The notes beneath the pieces are model-generated. The model was not told the origin of the DNA and ran no database searches. It saw only the letters and a program-made list of their open reading frames with translations. A stretch of DNA of 64,000 bases. It comes from a virus. The stretch is from IMG/VR virus record IMGVR_UViG_3300042935_001018, positions 47,528 through 111,527 of that record, one strand, 5' to 3'. Below, piece after piece: positions 23,201 through 29,213 of this stretch. How positions within the stretch are numbered: the stretch's first letter is position 1; each line of letters opens with the position of its first letter. The position numbers and the translations under genes are program-made.

Positions 23201-24661
23201 GTCAATGGTTTGCATGAATGAGGAAATATCATTTCCAAAATCATCCAAATCATCAATATACATCTGCGTAGATGTATTTTCGTTAGAATTACTTAGTCTA
23301 ATTTTTCCTTGCCCTGGATCTCCTGAAGTAGTAGTGGAGTCGAAAGTGTAGTCAAAGGTAGCTCCACCAAAAGAACCGTCGGTACCTTGTACACCTTGAA
23401 CGCCCTGTACGCCGTAAGTACCTTGTATACCTTGAGTACCCTGTGTGCCTGTAATACCTTGAATACCTTGAGTACCCTGTAGTCCGTCTGTACCCTGTAC
23501 TCCGGTAACACCTTGAATGCCTTGAGTACCTGTTATACCCTGGGCTCCTTGAGTTCCTTGGGTGCCTTGAGTTCCTTGAGTTCCCTGGATGCCTGTAATA
23601 CCTTGTACCCCCTGGGTGCCTGTTATACCTTGGATACCTTGTAAGCCGTCAGTGCCCTGAGTACCTGTTGTACCTTGTACCCCCTGGGTGCCGGTTATTC
23701 CTTGAATTCCTTGGATACCTTGAGTTCCCTGGGTACCTTGAGTACCCTGGGTACCTGTTATACCTTGAGTACCCTGGGTACCTGTTATACCTTGAATGCC
23801 CTGTAAGCCATCGGTGCCCTGAGTACCTTGAGTACCCTGGGTTCCCTGGGTGCCGGTTATTCCTTGAATACCTTGAGTACCTGTTGTACCCTGTACGCCC
23901 TGAGCTCCTACTATAGAAGTTCTTTTCTTTAAAGTTCCGTCTCCGGCAAGTACAACAAAGTCTGTAAGTGCGTTATCTGTTGCTACTGTAGAGACGTTCA
24001 GGGTACCTGTAACTCCTAAATCAGTGGAAGTTTTTAAACGTGAATTAGTATGATCCCAAGTAACAGATTGATTTGCGCCGGCGATTTGAATACCGGCTCC
24101 GTCTGCTTGAGCTGAGGTAGTAGATCCTGAGGCGACTGTGATGAGCTTATCCTCTACATTAAGTTCAGTAACCTGAAGCTCTGTTCTAGTTCCCTGTACT
24201 GTAAGGTCTCCTGTAAGTATTAGGTTTGCTGTCTGCAGAGTGTTTGAATCCGGATTATATACAATAGAGGAATCTGCTCTAAGATCTTGGTGACCTGAAG
24301 TAGCTTCTGCAAAAACTAAGTAGTAACCCTGGCTGCTACTAGTATTTGTAATATTGACTTTAGAAGCAGATGCTACATTAGTAACAGTAACATCGAATGT
24401 ACTTCCATCTACTTTTTCAAAAGTAATTACACCTCCGGCAGCGGATGCCGATGCCATAAATGAGCCTGAATCTACATTTCCTCCGAAAGAGCTTAAGTCT
24501 ACGGAATGACTAACGCTACCGGTGGTGTAAAGTATGAGCGTGTTATTCGCAAAAGAACTAGAAATATAGAAAGATTCTAGATTGCTATCCATTTCAGTAA
24601 AGGTAAGCCTACTTCCTTTACCGGTATTTGTAGCAGTATTTTGCCTTAATATGATAGCCAT
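20228..24661 (-). CDS. Collagen-like giant tail-fibre protein with YadA-like head repeats
   Basis: 1,477 residues. The N-terminus (MAIILRQNTATNTGKG) matches virion attachment domains in similar phage fibres. Two long collagen-like regions of Gly-X-Y repeats rich in GTQ, GIQ and GIT follow, separated by a beta domain near 430-550; in the second the triplets are interrupted every few repeats by a five-residue GTATQ unit. Around 1,060-1,300 there are repeats of the NIAIGxxA / NTFLGxxAG kind like the beta-roll head of YadA-type trimeric adhesins, then a C-terminal beta domain. It is probably a trimeric long fibre that binds the host surface. Confidence 0.9.
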   Translation of the reverse strand: MAIILRQNTATNTGKGSRLTFTEMDSNLESFYISSSFANNTLILYTTGSVSHSVDLSSFGGNVDSGSFMASASAAGGVITFEKVDGSTFDVTVTNVASASKVNITNTSSSQGYYLVFAEATSGHQDLRADSSIVYNPDSNTLQTANLILTGDLTVQGTRTELQVTELNVEDKLITVASGSTTSAQADGAGIQIAGANQSVTWDHTNSRLKTSTDLGVTGTLNVSTVATDNALTDFVVLAGDGTLKKRTSIVGAQGVQGTTGTQGIQGITGTQGTQGTQGTQGTDGLQGIQGITGTQGTQGITGTQGTQGTQGTQGIQGIQGITGTQGVQGTTGTQGTDGLQGIQGITGTQGVQGITGIQGTQGTQGTQGTQGAQGITGTQGIQGVTGVQGTDGLQGTQGIQGITGTQGTQGIQGTYGVQGVQGVQGTDGSFGGATFDYTFDSTTTSGDPGQGKIRLSNSNENTSTQMYIDDLDDFGNDISSFMQTIDSVTSTVKGYARIANRTDATQYLLFQISNLTDNTGWWTIDITNQASSATSPFTNLEDITISFITTGDKGDTGPQGVQGTTGTQGTNGTQGIQGITGAQGIQGTTGTQGTDGTQGIQGITGTGLQGIQGTQGTNGTQGIQGITGAGTQGIQGTTGTQGNNGTQGIQGITGAGTQGIQGITGAQGTDGTQGIQGITGAGTQGTQGTTGTATQGIQGTQGTTGSATQGIQGIDGNQGIQGTTGTATQGIQGTQGTTGTATQGIQGTTGTATQGIQGTQGTTGTATQGIQGTTGTATQGIQGTQGTTGTATQGIQGTQGTTGTATQGIQGIIGSQGIQGTTGSATQGIQGTQGTTGTATQGTQGTQGTTGTATQGIQGTTGSATQGIQGTQGTTGTATQGIQGIQGTIGTATQGIQGTQGTTGTATQGIQGITGTQGTDGTQGIQGITGGQGTQGTTGTATQGIQGITGIQGTQGIQGPSNPNAISVDIANATGDVEYRSLLIDASGNTGETLYATSSFIYNPTLNRLSIGDDPNRQIYLWGGSPIVTGSTALGFFTLGDNSGNYNTAVGYFSQRTNYGRENTTLGAFTLELPAAGESVESIKNTVVGYGALRNTGDSTNTLAVAIGYNALGTGGSNKDIAIGNSALIAGNTVPAGTGKNIAIGDNAMAGGIASDGGNNIAIGTSTLSTLLGNVSNNIAIGNLAGSSVSSGADNVFLGADAGRTVSTGTHNTFLGTEAGELVTTGITNTFVGRSAGVSFTTGNNNVVIGGFGGAATGYVSQNSNIFISDGAGQVRIFATGSTGNIGIDTFTPAFKVDVNGTLGAELSSTSDNSNIVSWNSATDEVQYIPKISVDTNAYNPSGSGGVSDKTYLVLNDGYSIDNEIEYGYFARSSLVNSPPTTYTVLTVPQTTYHSVVIDYTTSDSSYAFTRSQRFICHWDNGSGIFYTNSGAPDLGSINASHILTGVISAGNIQIRLTNYLSGGRIIGDYKLFKKI
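21780..22990 (-). repeat. Collagen-like coding repeat, second block
   Basis: About 1.2 kb of tandem in-frame repeats encoding Gly-X-Y triplets with regular GTATQ interruptions. DNA units such as caaggtactactgg-like stretches recur with few changes, making the block prone to recombination and to length variation between relatives. Confidence 0.85.
23372..23910 (-). repeat. Collagen-like coding repeat, first block
   Basis: About 0.54 kb of in-frame GTQ/GIQ/GIT triplets near the N-terminal end of the fibre gene, here almost uninterrupted, unlike the second block. Confidence 0.85.
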
Positions 24662-24672
24662 TCTTTACTTAG

Positions 24673-24948
24673 TTAAAATTGCGGATCTAAATAATCTTCT
24701 TCTAGATAATCTATAAACAGGTAGCGTTCTGGAGTACCGCTGTAAACGGTTCTTGGTATAAGATTAGTTCCGTTAACAGCGACATTATAAGTTTGGAAGA
24801 CACTAGATACTGGTTCGAGCTGTCGCATGAATACAACATCTGCTACCGTACCACGGGTTGCTACCATAGCTTCTAGGTAGCGTGGCTTAGGAGAACCTCC
24901 TAGGCGAGCTTCCTGCTGCTGTAGTAACTTTAGTAGTTTATCTGCCAT
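24673..24948 (-). CDS. Hypothetical protein (91 aa), first gene of the fibre unit
   Basis: Starts MADKLLKLLQQQEARLGG and ends with a very acidic, aromatic tail (FIDYLEEDYLDPQF). The middle (YLEAMVATRGTVADVVF) is hydrophobic and may be a small fold. It lies 11 bases before the giant fibre gene and follows a terminator and a TATTTATA motif, so it opens a late unit. A structural or fibre-attachment role is suggested only by position. Confidence 0.6.
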   Translation of the reverse strand: MADKLLKLLQQQEARLGGSPKPRYLEAMVATRGTVADVVFMRQLEPVSSVFQTYNVAVNGTNLIPRTVYSGTPERYLFIDYLEEDYLDPQF

Positions 24949-24956
24949 AACTTATA

Positions 24957-24964
24957 TATAAATA
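24957..24964 (-). promoter_or_regulatory. TATTTATA motif before the fibre unit
   Basis: Minus-strand CCTATTTATATATAAG, 8 bases before the ATG at 24948 and immediately after the hairpin at 24985..24970. Confidence 0.5.
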
Positions 24965-24985
24965 GGAAAGAGGGCAAATGCCCTC
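24965..24985 (-). terminator. Rho-independent terminator after queC
   Basis: Minus-strand stem GAGGGC-ATTT-GCCCTC (24985..24970) followed by TTTCC. It lies 25 bases after the queC stop and separates it from the fibre genes. Confidence 0.7.
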
Positions 24986-25009
24986 CTCCTTCTTAGATAT
25001 TACTACCTT

Positions 25010-25885
25010 TTACTTTGTATGCGATTCAAGTACTTTAGATACTTCGGTCACAACGTGCTCCCAGGTCACAGGGCCAGTCTCGTCAGCATAAGGTGCAGGA
25101 TCAGGACGCCCTAGCTTGATAAATGCTTCAACTCGTTCTACTGAAGAAGCTGATTTGTAGTCTGAGTACCATTCGTATGCATTGGTTTCTTTGCGACTGT
25201 ACCACTTAATGGGTTTATAAGAGGTATTAGTGCGCTTATAGACTTCATCAAATTCAAGTCCTAGTTCCTCACATAACTTCTCTCCATCTTCTAAGATAGT
25301 AAACTTATTACCTTCCAGGTAAGGAGTCCAATAAGATACCCGATCGTTATCCCAGTTACCCATACGAAACGCATGATCGTCGGCGTCGCGGAACTCCTGT
25401 CGGCAGTCTGGGTAGATGTCATGGTCTCCGGCATGGATACCGAGAGCGATGGAGCATTCTTCTTTTGTTTCATTTGCGATAGATAAAGCGATTGCCTGGG
25501 TGATTGAACTGAAGATTTTATTTCGGTTAGGTACTACGGTAGCTTTCATGTTCTCGGCAGCATAGTGACCTTCCGGTACTTCATCACCTCCAGTTACTAG
25601 AGCCGAGTTTAGTAGTTGACTCAAGCCGTCAAGTTTAATTAACTGGTAGTTAACTTTAGGAAAGTGATGCATAATAACTTCAGCTACATCGCTTTTATAC
25701 TTAGTCTCATCAGCTCTAAGATTCAAATAGTTAACCAGGTCTTGAGCTCGTTCAAGCTCTACTCGGTGTTTTTGACCGTAGTCAAACGATACTGCTGTTA
25801 CAGTATCAAATTCACTCAATGCTCTAAGCAAGAGTGTTGAGGAATCCATTCCTCCAGATAACGAAACTACAACGTGTTTTGCCAT
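25010..25885 (-). CDS. queC: QueC-like 7-cyano-7-deazaguanine synthase
   Basis: 291 residues; converts carboxy-deazaguanine to preQ0 with ATP and ammonia. The ATP-pyrophosphatase loop SGGMDSSTLLL is at 9-19, followed by FDYGQKHRVELE, VVPNRNKIFSSI and IYPDCRQEF, all typical of QueC. The C-terminal zinc-knuckle cysteines of bacterial QueC are missing: TxTCY is TNTSY, and the CxxC region is SASSVERVEAF. The rest of the terminal segment, including LGRPDPAPY, is kept. Function is likely retained with a metal-free C-terminus. The gene stands apart from the other deazaguanine genes and has its own terminator. Confidence 0.92.
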   Translation of the reverse strand: MAKHVVVSLSGGMDSSTLLLRALSEFDTVTAVSFDYGQKHRVELERAQDLVNYLNLRADETKYKSDVAEVIMHHFPKVNYQLIKLDGLSQLLNSALVTGGDEVPEGHYAAENMKATVVPNRNKIFSSITQAIALSIANETKEECSIALGIHAGDHDIYPDCRQEFRDADDHAFRMGNWDNDRVSYWTPYLEGNKFTILEDGEKLCEELGLEFDEVYKRTNTSYKPIKWYSRKETNAYEWYSDYKSASSVERVEAFIKLGRPDPAPYADETGPVTWEHVVTEVSKVLESHTK

Positions 25886-25943
25886 TTTAAATATAATTTA
25901 TAACTGCCAGGTATTATAAGGGTATAGGCAAACCCTATAAATC

Positions 25944-26057
25944 TTAACTTCTGTGCTTACCTTGAGCTACCTCAACTAGAAACTTCACTACGTAAAATAC
26001 GAGAAGTCCGCCAGCAGTAGCAGCCATGCCTTGGAGTAAATAAACTAGTGCTTCCAT
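25944..26057 (-). CDS. Small membrane protein (37 aa)
   Basis: ATG 26057..26055, TAA 25946..25944. The product is one hydrophobic helix (ATAGGLLVFYVVKFLVEVA) with short polar ends and a basic tail (GKHRS). A Bacteroidota-type promoter ends 19 bases upstream. It could be a holin-like or regulatory micro-protein; nothing beyond the helix is visible. The 58 bases between it and queC hold only a weak hairpin (TATAGG-GTTTG-CCTATA). Confidence 0.55.
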   Translation of the reverse strand: MEALVYLLQGMAATAGGLLVFYVVKFLVEVAQGKHRS

Positions 26058-26188
26058 ATCCTTTTTAAGTTATACTTAATATACGAAATAACCGGCAAGG
26101 AGCCAACACCCGTTGCTATAATATTAAATAGATTTAGGTGCCAGTGCTCACCGCAAAAGCCTAGGGTATGTTTAATAACTTCAACCAT
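26045..26188 (-). CDS. Small membrane-like protein (47 aa)
   Basis: ATG 26188..26186, two bases after the previous stop, TAG at 26047..26045. The product has a hydrophobic middle (LFNIIATGVGSLPVISYI) flanked by basic residues (KYNLKRIWKH). It overlaps the next gene by 13 bases and contains that gene's promoter inside its frame. The close coupling suggests it is real, but its small size keeps confidence modest. Confidence 0.4.
   Translation of the reverse strand: MVEVIKHTLGFCGEHWHLNLFNIIATGVGSLPVISYIKYNLKRIWKH
26076..26107 (-). promoter_or_regulatory. Bacteroidota-type promoter for the 37-aa membrane protein
   Basis: Minus-strand GTTG (26107..26104), 20 bases, TATATTAA (26083..26076). Confidence 0.7.
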
Positions 26189-26190
26189 TC

Positions 26191-26436
26191 TTAAAATGCT
26201 TCGTCGTAGGTGGCCGGTCTAATGTTCTTGTTGTAAAGATAATTACCTTTTTCCGAATCTGCAACTTTGGGTTCAGGCTTGGGTGCTGATTTAATTTCTG
26301 CACCTTTAAGCATTTCGGGTTTGTTTTGGTATATCCAGTTTAGGTACCCGGGTGCTGTATCAAATACATCCCTAATGGTCCAGCCGGCGTATTTGCCGGA
26401 TCTGAACTTAAAGTTTGGATTTAGTTTCTCCTTCAT
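26191..26436 (-). CDS. Small protein resembling the DUF3820 fold (81 aa)
   Basis: The ATG at 26436 (MKEKLNPNFKF) gives 81 residues. The segment FRSGKYAGWTIRDVFDTAPGYLNWIYQNKPE matches the F-G-K-Y-x-G-x-T-I ... YLxW pattern of DUF3820-like proteins and of small modules found on exonucleases. The tail (KSAPKPEPKVADSEKG) is flexible. It overlaps the previous gene by 29 bases. Function unknown; a nucleic-acid role is suggested by the module's usual company. Confidence 0.65.
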   Translation of the reverse strand: MKEKLNPNFKFRSGKYAGWTIRDVFDTAPGYLNWIYQNKPEMLKGAEIKSAPKPEPKVADSEKGNYLYNKNIRPATYDEAF

Positions 26437-26659
26437 CGTACATATCCTCTCCTTTGTAGTCTGGATGGAATTCCTCCATGTAGTCAATTCCTCTAACGTA
26501 GTGGTAGGCTAGAGAGAATACTAAGAAGAGTACTCCTGCAAGCAGTACAAAAATAAACTCTTGGAAGAATCCTTGTGTGATTGCTATTGCAGTTGTTATC
26601 ATACCTAAGCTAAAGAATGTTAGGTACATGATTACGTAATGCCATTTATTTTCGTCCAT
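26408..26659 (-). CDS. Two-helix membrane protein (83 aa)
   Basis: The ATG at 26659 overlaps the preceding stop as TAATG. Two hydrophobic helices are clear (YVIMYLTFFSLGMITTAIAI and FIFVLLAGVLFLVFSLAYHY), followed by an acidic cytosolic tail (DYKGEDMYDEGETKSKL). A two-helix small protein in a phage cluster of membrane proteins is a holin candidate, but other roles are open. Confidence 0.65.
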   Translation of the reverse strand: MDENKWHYVIMYLTFFSLGMITTAIAITQGFFQEFIFVLLAGVLFLVFSLAYHYVRGIDYMEEFHPDYKGEDMYDEGETKSKL

Positions 26660-26748
26660 TATCCTAAGTCCCAACTAAAGTGATGAAAAATATTTGCTAA
26701 AAAGAATAATGCAAATAAAATAAGAAATCCTGCTTTTAACCATTCCAT
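26659..26748 (-). CDS. Membrane micro-protein (29 aa)
   Basis: ATG 26748..26746, TAA overlapping the next ATG as TAATG. Nearly the entire product is one hydrophobic helix (AGFLILFALFFLANIF) ending HHFSWDLG. It lies 3 bases after the previous stop. Support is the tight packing in a run of membrane proteins. Confidence 0.5.
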   Translation of the reverse strand: MEWLKAGFLILFALFFLANIFHHFSWDLG

Positions 26749-26751
26749 AAT

Positions 26752-27036
26752 TTATTTTGTTTTTAATTCGTTAATTGCATCTTCAGCATACTTGTCGTTT
26801 TGCTGTTGAAGATATTCAATCCGGTCTAACATAAGTTGTTTATTATCTTTTGCTGTTTGCTCTATATAAGCTTTCTGGTCCTCATATAGCTTTTGCCAAT
26901 AATTAACTCTTTCTTCCATCAGTTTACCTTGATACCAAATAATACCTATCATAAGGACTATGGTGAAAGATTGCTCTTTTAGTTTAGATAAAAATGTATC
27001 CGTGAATCCTGATACCGGCTTTGCTGGTTCTTTCAT
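26752..27036 (-). CDS. Membrane-anchored coiled-coil protein, spanin-like (94 aa)
   Basis: A single N-terminal membrane helix (FTIVLMIGIIWYQG) is followed by a long charged helix (KLMEERVNYWQKLYEDQKA ... DRIEYLQQQNDKYAE) predicted to be a coiled coil. This layout is that of inner-membrane spanins, which help disrupt the envelope at lysis, but also of other phage membrane proteins. Its start overlaps the preceding gene (ATGA). The lone plus-strand lipoprotein at 31.6 kb could be an outer-membrane partner; this is speculative. Confidence 0.6.
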   Translation of the reverse strand: MKEPAKPVSGFTDTFLSKLKEQSFTIVLMIGIIWYQGKLMEERVNYWQKLYEDQKAYIEQTAKDNKQLMLDRIEYLQQQNDKYAEDAINELKTK

Positions 27037-27203
27037 GTCTTAGCTGTAATTTCTCTATAAGCTGTTTCATAATACTCGTCTGTCATTATGCTTACTCTAC
27101 TGCCTGGGTGCTTTAGTGCAGCTAGGAAAGTAGGGTAGTGGTAGATGTGATCGTCTGAATCAATCACAACCCACTTTTCTGCTACCTGTTTTTTCTTAAC
27201 CAT
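27033..27203 (-). CDS. Small hypothetical protein (56 aa)
   Basis: ATG 27203..27201 overlaps the end of the preceding gene by 8 bases; the TGA overlaps the next ATG. The product (MVKKKQVAEKWVVIDSDDH ... HYPTFLAALKHPG) has a WVVIDSDDHIY strand and a helix. No family recognised. Confidence 0.55.
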   Translation of the reverse strand: MVKKKQVAEKWVVIDSDDHIYHYPTFLAALKHPGSRVSIMTDEYYETAYREITAKT

Positions 27204-27447
27204 TGGTATTGTTTCGAATGATACGAACCAAATCCTCTAAATCACCTGAACCTTTAATTTTAAGAGTCATTGAATCAAAGATAGAACATTCCCAACCATC
27301 CTTAGCTGCTTCGTCATCTGAATTTGACATAATACAGATGTCACCAATATCTATAGAGTAGTAGTAAAACCCACGTTCATCTCCTGCTTCTTCAGCAGAC
27401 ACATCAACACGTTCAAAACCCAATTTTTCAAAAATTTCCTCTGTCAT
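27196..27447 (-). CDS. Small acidic hypothetical protein (83 aa)
   Basis: ATG at 27447 with a Bacteroidota-type promoter 20 bases upstream. The product is acidic and starts MTEEIFEKLGFERVDV; alternating strands (GFYYYSIDIGDICIMSN) and a C-terminal helix (GDLEDLVRIIRNN) suggest a small alpha/beta fold. No known domain is recognised. It heads a run of small coupled genes down to 26.2 kb. Confidence 0.65.
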   Translation of the reverse strand: MTEEIFEKLGFERVDVSAEEAGDERGFYYYSIDIGDICIMSNSDDEAAKDGWECSIFDSMTLKIKGSGDLEDLVRIIRNNTNG

Positions 27448-27451
27448 AACA

Positions 27452-27601
27452 TTATTTCTTATGTCCCCAAGATACGGAAAAACCTTTACGTCCCCAAATA
27501 AAATCTACACATTTAAAACCAAATAGTATCTTATCGTAAGTGTATTTGATTGTAGGAGTTATAAAAAACTCGTAGGATTGATGGTAGCGTTCGATTTTCA
27601 T
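27452..27601 (-). CDS. Small basic hypothetical protein (49 aa)
   Basis: ATG 27601..27599 overlaps the previous stop as ATGA. The product is basic and aromatic (MKIERYHQSYEFFITPTIK ... GFKCVDFIWGRKGF). The promoter of the downstream gene lies within its last third, so its 3' end carries a double load. Function unknown. Confidence 0.45.
   Translation of the reverse strand: MKIERYHQSYEFFITPTIKYTYDKILFGFKCVDFIWGRKGFSVSWGHKK
27467..27498 (-). promoter_or_regulatory. Bacteroidota-type promoter inside the 49-aa gene
   Basis: Minus-strand TTTG (27498..27495), 20 bases, TATCTTGG (27474..27467), reading into the gene starting at 27447. Confidence 0.7.
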
Positions 27602-27909
27602 TTTTTATCTAGTTTATGATAATCTTCCCAGTTACTGTAAGTCAAACCCCATTGTAGATTAAACCACGACATTTCACGTTCTGCTGATTTAGCTGATTCG
27701 CGTAATTCCTTCATAAGGTATTTTTTACCCCATTTTTTAAATTCTTCACCCTGTTCAACAGTCATTGTGTATTCTCTAAACCAATCCTTTACACCTACAA
27801 TATCATCATAGGTAACATTATGACCAGCAATAATAAACATTTGATTGATTAGATCAATGATTGCTTTGTCTTTTTTTTGTTCTCGAGTTAATCGTTTCCT
27901 TTTTTCCAC
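27598..27909 (-). CDS. Hypothetical protein (103 aa)
   Basis: GTG start at 27909, overlapping the end of the previous gene by 22 bases; stop overlaps the next ATG. The product is basic and helical: KRKRLTREQKKDKAIIDL at the start and several Trp/Tyr near the C-terminus (MSWFNLQWGLTYSNWEDY). It may bind nucleic acid or a protein partner; no family recognised. Confidence 0.6.
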   Translation of the reverse strand: MEKRKRLTREQKKDKAIIDLINQMFIIAGHNVTYDDIVGVKDWFREYTMTVEQGEEFKKWGKKYLMKELRESAKSAEREMSWFNLQWGLTYSNWEDYHKLDKK

Positions 27910-28241
27910 AATTCGTATACTGAGTTCTTAGTCTTAAATTTAAGAAAATTTTCTCGTTTTTCCAACACCTCTGTAATGGGAGTTGTTTGCCAAGTAAAAA
28001 ACTGGTTGAATGGAGACATAATCAATGAATAACCAATTGCTGGTTTATCGTGTCGGGCTTTAAATGTTCTATCTTCATTCCACTCAACCCACATTACTTC
28101 TTTAGATTGATTGGTTAGTCCGTCTCGTTCACGAACTAATTTCCAATTGAATTCGTTTTCAATTACATTTTGTTCAAGAGCAACCTTCATAACATTATCT
28201 TCTAATGTCATTGGAATTTTAGTTTGTTTGAGTTTGCTCAT
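27888..28241 (-). CDS. Hypothetical protein (117 aa)
   Basis: ATG at 28241, preceded by a 16-base sequence that is repeated before the gene at 28481. The product mixes strands and turns (NWKLVRERDGLTNQSKEVMWVEWNEDRTF; YSLIMSPFNQFFTWQTTPI) and looks like a compact beta-rich protein. No motif recognised; one of a run of small early-type genes. Confidence 0.65.
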   Translation of the reverse strand: MSKLKQTKIPMTLEDNVMKVALEQNVIENEFNWKLVRERDGLTNQSKEVMWVEWNEDRTFKARHDKPAIGYSLIMSPFNQFFTWQTTPITEVLEKRENFLKFKTKNSVYELWKKGND

Positions 28242-28254
28242 TTCTCGTTGGTGT
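28239..28254. repeat. 16-base direct repeat, copy 1
   Basis: Plus-strand catttctcgttggtgt, identical to 28479..28494. On the minus strand both copies end in an ATG start, reading ACACCAACGAGAAATG. Confidence 0.7.
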
Positions 28255-28481
28255 CAAAGATTCTCGTTTTTATATTCATTGTCAAAAGCATCAGAAATCT
28301 GTTGAAGGGTCAAGTTTCCATACTTGTAGGCAAAGTCAACCATTCGATCTTTTTCCTCTTGTTCAAATGTCGCAACCTCTTTCGCTGCCATCATCAATGC
28401 CTCGCACTGTGCGGTGTGTTTAGACCACTCTCCAGCTAATTCGTCTAGGCGGTCTGCAATTACAAATGTTAGTGTTTTCAT
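28254..28481 (-). CDS. Hypothetical helical protein (75 aa)
   Basis: ATG at 28481 overlaps the preceding stop as ATGA. The product is mostly helical (IADRLDELAGEWSKHTAQCEALMMAAKEVATFEQEEKDR in two stretches) with a C-terminal segment (LTLQQISDAFDNEY) like a short helix-turn-helix half. Function unknown. Confidence 0.6.
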   Translation of the reverse strand: MKTLTFVIADRLDELAGEWSKHTAQCEALMMAAKEVATFEQEEKDRMVDFAYKYGNLTLQQISDAFDNEYKNENL

Positions 28482-28624
28482 TTCTCGTTGGTGTTAAAGG
28501 TTTCGGTATAATTTTTAATTACCTCATCTTGGATTAAGTCAAGCATTCGGGTGTGTGAAAGTTCACCTCTTCTAACCTGTTGTTCTAGTTCTCTCACAAA
28601 TGCGGTTTTAAGATATTTAGGCAT
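28478..28624 (-). CDS. Small hypothetical protein (48 aa)
   Basis: ATG 28624..28622, TGA overlapping the next ATG. The product is helical and charged (FVRELEQQVRRGELSH ... LDLIQDEVIKNY). It starts 3 bases after the stop of the 194-residue gene. Its last codons carry the 16-base repeat shared with 28239..28254. Confidence 0.55.
   Translation of the reverse strand: MPKYLKTAFVRELEQQVRRGELSHTRMLDLIQDEVIKNYTETFNTNEK
28479..28494. repeat. 16-base direct repeat, copy 2
   Basis: Identical to 28239..28254; both cover the last codons of one gene and the start codon of the next. Confidence 0.7.
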
Positions 28625-28626
28625 TT

Positions 28627-29211
28627 TTATTTTAAAATAATATCATAGTAATCAACCTTTTTAATACCACCATCAATGTTATTGATAGTATATTTTTGGG
28701 GGTAATCTTTCTTACACTGTTTAATACGTTCTTGCTTACTTCCTTTAGTATGGTACTGATAGTACAACCAAGCCTCCCAGTATTGAGAGACACACTCACG
28801 TTCTGGAGAAGTAAATACTAGAGCAATTTGGTATTTAAAAAATACAAAAGACCAAATAGGATTCCATTCGTGTCTGTAATCGGTTTCACTCCATTTAGTT
28901 TTATAGCCCAATCCTACGAAATCAAATCCAATCTTTTTAGGAACTGGGAATCGGTAACGTAGTTTTTCTTTATACATTTCATCAAGTGGTTTGATATCTT
29001 GTTTAAATTGAACATCGGGATTTGCGTTATTCCACTTCTCCCTACGTGCTAATTCCCTTATAGCTTCATCCATAGCCATTTTAGGGGTTGGTTTAACCAA
29101 TTTGCGTGGATGAAAATATGGTGTACCAATAGCTACCTTACCAATATAAAACTTAACTCGAGGTATCTTAAACGGGGAGTTAAGTATTTTTAAAAATTCA
29201 AATTGACTCAT
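28627..29211 (-). CDS. Hypothetical protein (194 aa)
   Basis: ATG at 29211, two bases after the phosphoesterase stop. The product is basic and rich in Tyr and Trp, with segments such as ITK-free strands VKFYIGKVAIGTPYFHP and a C-terminal half containing YWEAWLYYQYHTKGSKQER and CKKDYPQKYTINN. No known domain is recognised and no membrane segment is visible. It is coupled to the small genes below it. Confidence 0.65.
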   Translation of the reverse strand: MSQFEFLKILNSPFKIPRVKFYIGKVAIGTPYFHPRKLVKPTPKMAMDEAIRELARREKWNNANPDVQFKQDIKPLDEMYKEKLRYRFPVPKKIGFDFVGLGYKTKWSETDYRHEWNPIWSFVFFKYQIALVFTSPERECVSQYWEAWLYYQYHTKGSKQERIKQCKKDYPQKYTINNIDGGIKKVDYYDIILK

Positions 29212-29213
29212 AA

